Assembly (NCBI GenBank): GCA_002887195.1
Contig: PJAB01002139.1
Coordinates: 1-10,302, forward strand
Length of the DNA stretch: 10,302 nucleotides
Source of the DNA: Chrysochromulina parva
Taxonomy: Eukaryota > Haptophyta > Prymnesiales > Chrysochromulinaceae
Direction of reading: 5' to 3'
Positions 6,928-10,302 of the stretch are shown in pieces. A program made the position numbers and the translations under genes. Every line of letters begins with the position of its first letter. Position 1 is the first letter of the stretch. The notes below the pieces were generated by a model, which saw only the letters and a list, made by a program, of their open reading frames with translations, was not told the origin of the DNA and made no database searches.

Positions 6928-7372
6928 CCATGAGCTGCAGATTGGAGGCCAAAGCGCGCGCTCTGCCTTCTGGCCGTAGCTTATTGTCGTGCTACATCGC
7001 TCGCTGCACTGAGCCTCGATAACTATCGAAACGGTAGGGGGAAACGGCAAGTTGTAACGGATCCGACCGGCTCCCGTCCGCTGTTGTGTCACGTCGTGTG
7101 GCCGTGTTCAAGGCACGGACGGGAGGTCAGCTGGTCAGGGCAATTGGGTCAGGCTGCTCTGTGTGGGTGTGGCTGCATGGATAACGATGTCAGTAATATT
7201 TTCAATGCGTTAGCACGTGGTGACCTAACCGCGTGGTTGCCGGCCGGGCTACCGCATTGAGAATCTGACCGTGGATAACGTATTACCAGTTGTATACGGA
7301 TCCGCGACATTATCTCTGGATAACATCTGACCGTCACCGTGAGACCTGCTGCGTGATCCAACGGCCGCGGAA
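6928..7372. other. Convergent intergenic region
   Basis: This 445-base gap lies between the stop of the carrier gene (plus) and the stop of the M41-like gene (minus), so it should hold both 3' ends. I see no gene in it. It contains the inverted repeat listed separately, three copies of GGATAAC (7179, 7273, 7318) and two of ATCTGACCGT (7263, 7325), which suggests an old small duplication. No clear poly(A) signal is visible; a TGTAA at 7053 is the only candidate on the plus strand. Confidence 0.5.
7071..7125. repeat. Inverted repeat downstream of the carrier gene
   Basis: CTCCCGTCCG at 7071-7080 is the exact reverse complement of CGGACGGGAG at 7116-7125, with a 35-base loop. GAC and GTC outside the arms extend it after a three-base bulge. 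It could be a hairpin in the 3' untranslated region of the carrier mRNA. Confidence 0.5.
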
Positions 7373-8347
7373 TCATCGCACGCACACCGCGTGCTTTGGT
7401 GCGAGAGCTGGGTCGAGCGCCGGGCACAAGAACAATCCCCACAGCATGCCGAACGTGAACGGGTACGGCGCCGCGAGATCAAGCATGAGATCGAGCGGGT
7501 GACGGAGGAGGCCGCCGCTGGGCTGCCGACTGCACGCGCACTCATCCGGTGCGCCGCTGAGCGCACAGCGGTGCTGGCGCATGAGCTCCTCGTGCTGCGC
7601 GCCGTCGACGGTGCCACGCACCATGAGAGCCCCCGAGAGGGCACAGACCGCCGCCCAGCGCGACGCTACAATTGCATCCGCAAATTCGAAGGCAGCCTTG
7701 ACGACCAGCGATGGAGGAGCGCCGGCGGGTGCGTCCGTCGACAGTGCGGCGCACGCCACCTGCTGCGCCTTGCGCAGGTCGCCCGTGGCTGTCGCGGGGT
7801 TCGCGATCAGACGAGACAGTCGTTCGCCGATGGGCAGGTGCGTCCAGACAGACGTGGAGTGCCCGTACCACGAGTAAGGCGCCGCATAGAGGCGCTGCTC
7901 GGCGCAGTGGCCCCCGAAGAGGTATGCAATGCGGGCCAGGCTCGGGAGTATCGCTGGGCACTCGGCGACGACGCTGCTGCACTCGAGAGTGGGCGGCAGC
8001 TCGCTGGTGGAGGATACGGTGGTGGCGGTGGTTGCGGTAGTGGCTGACCATCGAAGATGCGGCGACATGTCGCGCCAGCGTACTGTGAGCTTCGTCTCGC
8101 CGAGATAGTACTGCCCCTTTTCGGTCACACGCGGTGTGATGGTGGCATATCGCAGCAGTGGTCGTGAGCCGAAGAAGTGTCCAACCCATCCTTTGTCGGT
8201 GTTCACACCGGTCTCTGCGACGTGGTCCGCCACTGTCGCATGCCCCGCTTCGTGAAACGCCGTCGGCAAACGCTCGGCGACGGTCGCCGTCGCGCCGAGC
8301 ACACCGAGGCCGCCAGCGAGGCGCACCAACTCGCTGACCACCGTCAT
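7373..8347 (-). CDS. Stand-alone FtsH/M41-type metallopeptidase domain
   Basis: The protein has 324 residues from ATG 8347. The zinc motif HEAGH is at 32-36, in the context AFHEAGHATVADHV. It is followed by ATITPRVTEKGQYYLGET (68-85), which matches the strand after the active site in FtsH proteases. LFGGHCAE (143-150) corresponds to the FtsH LGGRAAE motif, and TGDLRKAQQVA (188-198) places Asp190 where FtsH has its third zinc ligand. SRWAAVCALSGALMVRGTVDG (229-249) matches the helical end of the M41 domain. All three zinc ligands are present, so catalysis is plausible. The AAA+ ATPase that normally feeds FtsH is absent, and a Ser/Thr-rich insertion (about 101-125) widens the spacing between HEAGH and Asp190. 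The only other hydrophobic segment is near 295-312, possibly membrane-associated. The substrate and location are unknown. The gene shares a 196-base divergent promoter region with the gene that starts at 8544. Confidence 0.82.
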   Translation of the reverse strand: MTVVSELVRLAGGLGVLGATATVAERLPTAFHEAGHATVADHVAETGVNTDKGWVGHFFGSRPLLRYATITPRVTEKGQYYLGETKLTVRWRDMSPHLRWSATTATTATTVSSTSELPPTLECSSVVAECPAILPSLARIAYLFGGHCAEQRLYAAPYSWYGHSTSVWTHLPIGERLSRLIANPATATGDLRKAQQVACAALSTDAPAGAPPSLVVKAAFEFADAIVASRWAAVCALSGALMVRGTVDGAQHEELMRQHRCALSGAPDECACSRQPSGGLLRHPLDLMLDLAAPYPFTFGMLWGLFLCPALDPALAPKHAVCVR

Positions 8348-8543
8348 GCCCTGCGGCTGTGCCTGTGCCGAGGAGAGTGCTTGACCGCGACGCTCACGAA
8401 CACCGATTATTCGCGATTGTCGTGTTAACGTTCACACCGCCGCGACTCTGCATTTCCACATATCTTCACGCATATCTTTACTTAAGAGTTTAGTCGCACG
8501 TCGGCAGCTCTGTGGGGGGGTCGGCAATTCCCGAAAAGGAGAG
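8348..8543. promoter_or_regulatory. Divergent intergenic region with 12-bp tandem repeat
   Basis: The 196 bases between two divergent start codons must serve both genes. They contain a tandem pair, CATATCTTCACG at 8459-8470 and CATATCTTTACT at 8471-8482. This pair is flanked by GCGACTCT at 8442 and AGAGTTTAGTCGC ending at 8497, which form a loose inverted repeat around it. No clear TATA box is seen. A shared regulatory site is inference. Confidence 0.45.
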
Positions 8544-9938
8544 ATGGCAGCCTCGTCACCCCGCCGCCGACGGCTAGCCTATCGCCATGCGCTCCTCGAG
8601 AGGGACGTACAGCCGCGTCTCAGCATCTTTGTGGCTCACCGCTCTCTCACGCATCGAAGCTTCCCGCTGCCACCCACGCCGCTTCCAAGCTACGCGGAGC
8701 GCGAGCTTCTTGGAGTGCGCGACCGCCAGCTCTTGATGCAGTCTGTACCACGGCGCCTCGTGCCAACATGGATCGAGGGCGAGCTTGCAGAGCAAGAGGC
8801 GGTTCGTGTGCCACTCACCGGCTGGGAGCTCAGCGAGAGTGGACTGGCAGTCGCTCTCGATTTCGATGCGGCACGCGCTGACTTGGATACGCCTCCACTG
8901 CTAGCGGCCTCGAGCAACGGCACCGTGCAGCTCGCGACCGAGATTCAGCTGCAATTCGATGGGCACCCGCTGCGAATATGGCGCTACGGTGTGCCGTCCG
9001 AAGCTGTGCGCGTGCACGGCAAGCGCACGGTACGCATGCTGGATGCGGCCGAGCGCAGTATGTTGGTTGGATGGCATGCATGCACAACGGAGGGCACCAG
9101 CTTGCTGCAGCTCGACACGCCAAGCTATGGCACCGACGGTCTGGCCGATGTGTGGCACCTCTCGCGCATGCGCGTGGCGCTAAACGTCTTCGAGTTATAC
9201 CACGCGCTGCTGCCAAAACTCCTTGGCACTCACCTCGGCGCTCTTCGTAGGCAATCAACGGCCACCGAGCCTTTCATGACCACATGCGAGCTGCAGCTCG
9301 GCTTCTATGATAGCTGTGCCGCAACGGTCGCTTCCGCCCGGCTACCTGTGGTGCTCGAGGCGGGCGCGCTGCCAACAACACCAGAGCCACGCCGTGTGCC
9401 CGTGATCAACGTAGTGGCGACACTGGATCCAAGGCAGGTCGCTGGCGAGGTCGTGATACCCGCCACTGGCTGGCTCCCGCGAAACGGCATGGTGAGCCTA
9501 GTGCTCCGTCAGGGCGGCCGAATCGTGTTGCGTGCGTGCATGCTGTATCATAACGCGCTGGGCTCGGTGGACGCAGCCTGCTGGTCACTTGGAGAGGCCC
9601 AGTATCAGGACGTGAGCGACACGACACATCGAGAAGCGCTCCTGGGACGATTGTCCACCGGCAAGGTGAAGGTACGACGAACGCGGTGCACTAGCAGCAG
9701 CAAGCCCCTCGGCGACGCCGAAATTGAGGACGAGGCCCTCACTGCAGAATCGCAGGGGCGTGGGGGCGAGGAGGAAGCGGCGTCGCTCGAGGCGTCGTCG
9801 CTCGAGTGGTGCCTCGCGGGATTCCATCTATCGATGCTCATCCCCGGGGAGGACGTACCGCCCGGCGTCCAATTTCGAGCACACGCGTGTGAGGCTGAGT
9901 GGGTCGCTCAGCTGAGGAGTGCTCTGCGGCCGAGGTGA
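8544..9938 (+). CDS. Unrecognised 464-residue protein with possible internal duplication
   Basis: The frame is long, has strongly GC-rich third positions, and starts at an ATG right after a purine-rich AAAAGGAGAG stretch. I do not recognise the protein. It opens with a basic cluster, SSPRRRR (4-10), then a Pro-rich segment (41-49). Most of the rest looks beta-rich, with alternating hydrophobic residues and few charged helices. Residues 86-106 (VRVPLTGWELSESGLAVALDF region) resemble 302-322 (VVIPATGWLPRNGMVSLVL region); both have the pattern V-x-x-P-x-T-G-W-x(4)-G-x(4)-L, so two copies of one beta domain are possible. A low-complexity acidic stretch lies at 390-415. There is no signal peptide, membrane helix or catalytic motif that I can name. 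It is divergent from the M41-like gene. Coding status is fairly sure; function is unknown. Confidence 0.75.
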   Translation: MAASSPRRRRLAYRHALLERDVQPRLSIFVAHRSLTHRSFPLPPTPLPSYAERELLGVRDRQLLMQSVPRRLVPTWIEGELAEQEAVRVPLTGWELSESGLAVALDFDAARADLDTPPLLAASSNGTVQLATEIQLQFDGHPLRIWRYGVPSEAVRVHGKRTVRMLDAAERSMLVGWHACTTEGTSLLQLDTPSYGTDGLADVWHLSRMRVALNVFELYHALLPKLLGTHLGALRRQSTATEPFMTTCELQLGFYDSCAATVASARLPVVLEAGALPTTPEPRRVPVINVVATLDPRQVAGEVVIPATGWLPRNGMVSLVLRQGGRIVLRACMLYHNALGSVDAACWSLGEAQYQDVSDTTHREALLGRLSTGKVKVRRTRCTSSSKPLGDAEIEDEALTAESQGRGGEEEAASLEASSLEWCLAGFHLSMLIPGEDVPPGVQFRAHACEAEWVAQLRSALRPR

Positions 9939-10018
9939 AGCTCGTGATTCCTGCTGGTGACCAACGAAGTTTGCGCGGGGCGACCCGCTGTGTGTTTAGT
10001 TGTAGTATGTTAGTGTGC

Positions 10019-10079
10019 GACGACGTATGGATTCGATGATCGATCCTCGGTATACGTCGTCACCGAGGATCGATCATCG
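10019..10079. repeat. Nested inverted repeats forming alternative hairpins
   Basis: CGATGATCGATCCTCGGT at 10034-10051 is a perfect 18-base reverse complement of 10062-10079. The 10-base loop between them, ATACGTCGTC at 10052-10061, is itself a perfect reverse complement of GACGACGTAT at 10019-10028. The element therefore has the order a', B, a, B', and the loop can pair outside the main stem. The long hairpin and the shorter one cannot easily form together, because no spare bases separate the arms. Confidence 0.9.
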
Positions 10080-10196
10080 CTGTTCGCTCGGTGCACGCCC
10101 TACCGTCTAGTTTACAATTACGATTTCGAAATATAAACTCGCACGACAAGCGTACAAACTCTATATAGTACGGAGATCTAGTACCGGTAGCCCTAA

Positions 10197-10260
10197 TGAC
10201 GAAACCCTCTGGTTGCCTAATAAAGAGATGACGAAACCCTGCGAGGTCAGTGACGAAACT
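10197..10260. repeat. Spaced TGACGAAAC repeats
   Basis: TGACGAAACCCT occurs at 10197-10208 and 10229-10240, and TGACGAAACT at 10251-10260, followed by the partial copy CGACGAACC at 10262. Spacings are 32 and 22 bases. The same core, TGACGAAACC, is also present at 5864-5873, 59 bases before the start codon of the carrier gene. It may be a transcription-factor site or part of a dispersed repeat; the sequence does not say which. Confidence 0.6.
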
Positions 10261-10302
10261 TCGACGAACCTTTTCCCGCATTTTTAGTGTCTGACACTCC
10301 AG

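Larger units (their letters stand above)
9939..10302. other. Right-end region without a supported gene
   Basis: These 364 bases follow the stop of the 464-residue protein. The segment from about 10100 on is clearly less GC-rich than the genes. It holds the nested inverted repeats and the TGACGAAAC repeats listed separately, and a TATA-like CTATATAGTA at 10161-10170. That could belong to a gene beyond the window, but this is speculative. Confidence 0.5.

Noticed and set aside
7391..8047. A 218-residue plus-strand frame opposite the M41-like gene.
   Set aside because: It is Arg-rich with no family features; the minus strand carries HEAGH and the other M41 motifs.
10019..10079. A true RNA pseudoknot using both stems at once.
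   Set aside because: No bases separate the loop strand from the long stem, so a 10-bp helix could not be bridged; alternative folds are more likely.
10060..10281. A 73-residue minus-strand frame at the right end.
   Set aside because: Third codon positions show no GC bias and the frame is built from the TGACGAAAC repeats and the hairpin arm.

Overview
The window looks like nuclear DNA from a GC-rich unicellular eukaryote, most likely an alga. A haptophyte or another lineage with a secondary plastid is my best guess, but this is inference. Three things point to a eukaryote: a tRNA gene with intact Pol III A and B boxes and a T-run terminator but no encoded CCA; a Rab-like GTPase, a mitochondrial-carrier-family protein and a type II membrane glycosyltransferase; and well-separated, individually promoted genes in mixed orientations with no operon logic. 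None of the recognised genes needs an intron. A signal peptide in front of the carrier protein would fit a complex plastid.

Layout from left to right. Positions 1-305 hold an 11-bp-period GTATC/GATAC minisatellite whose two halves face each other and form a long hairpin, followed by a short direct repeat. Positions 345-849 hold an unrecognised coding-like stretch that changes frame and may be a broken or spliced gene. Positions 850-1330 hold no supported gene. A four-helix GtrA-like membrane protein lies on the minus strand (2005-1331). A tRNA-Val(UAC) lies on the minus strand (2401-2329) with a snap-back repeat immediately downstream. A large type II membrane glycosyltransferase is encoded on the plus strand (2619-4748).

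Next comes a Rab-like GTPase (4937-5746) with an N-terminal hydrophobic helix and several degenerate G motifs, behind a promoter region that carries a diverged 54-bp tandem duplication. It is followed by a mitochondrial-carrier-family protein with a signal peptide (5932-6927). A stand-alone FtsH/M41-type metallopeptidase domain lies on the minus strand (8347-7373), convergent with the carrier and divergent from an unrecognised 464-residue protein (8544-9938). The right end (9939-10302) is less GC-rich and holds a nested set of mutually exclusive inverted repeats and a spaced TGACGAAAC repeat.

The genes do not form an obvious functional cluster. Several concern membranes or the secretory and organelle systems (GtrA-like protein, glycosyltransferase, GTPase, carrier), but this may be chance. 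The best candidates for new biology are the ATPase-less M41 peptidase, the atypical membrane-anchored GTPase, the carrier with a secretory leader, and the nested inverted repeat at the right end.
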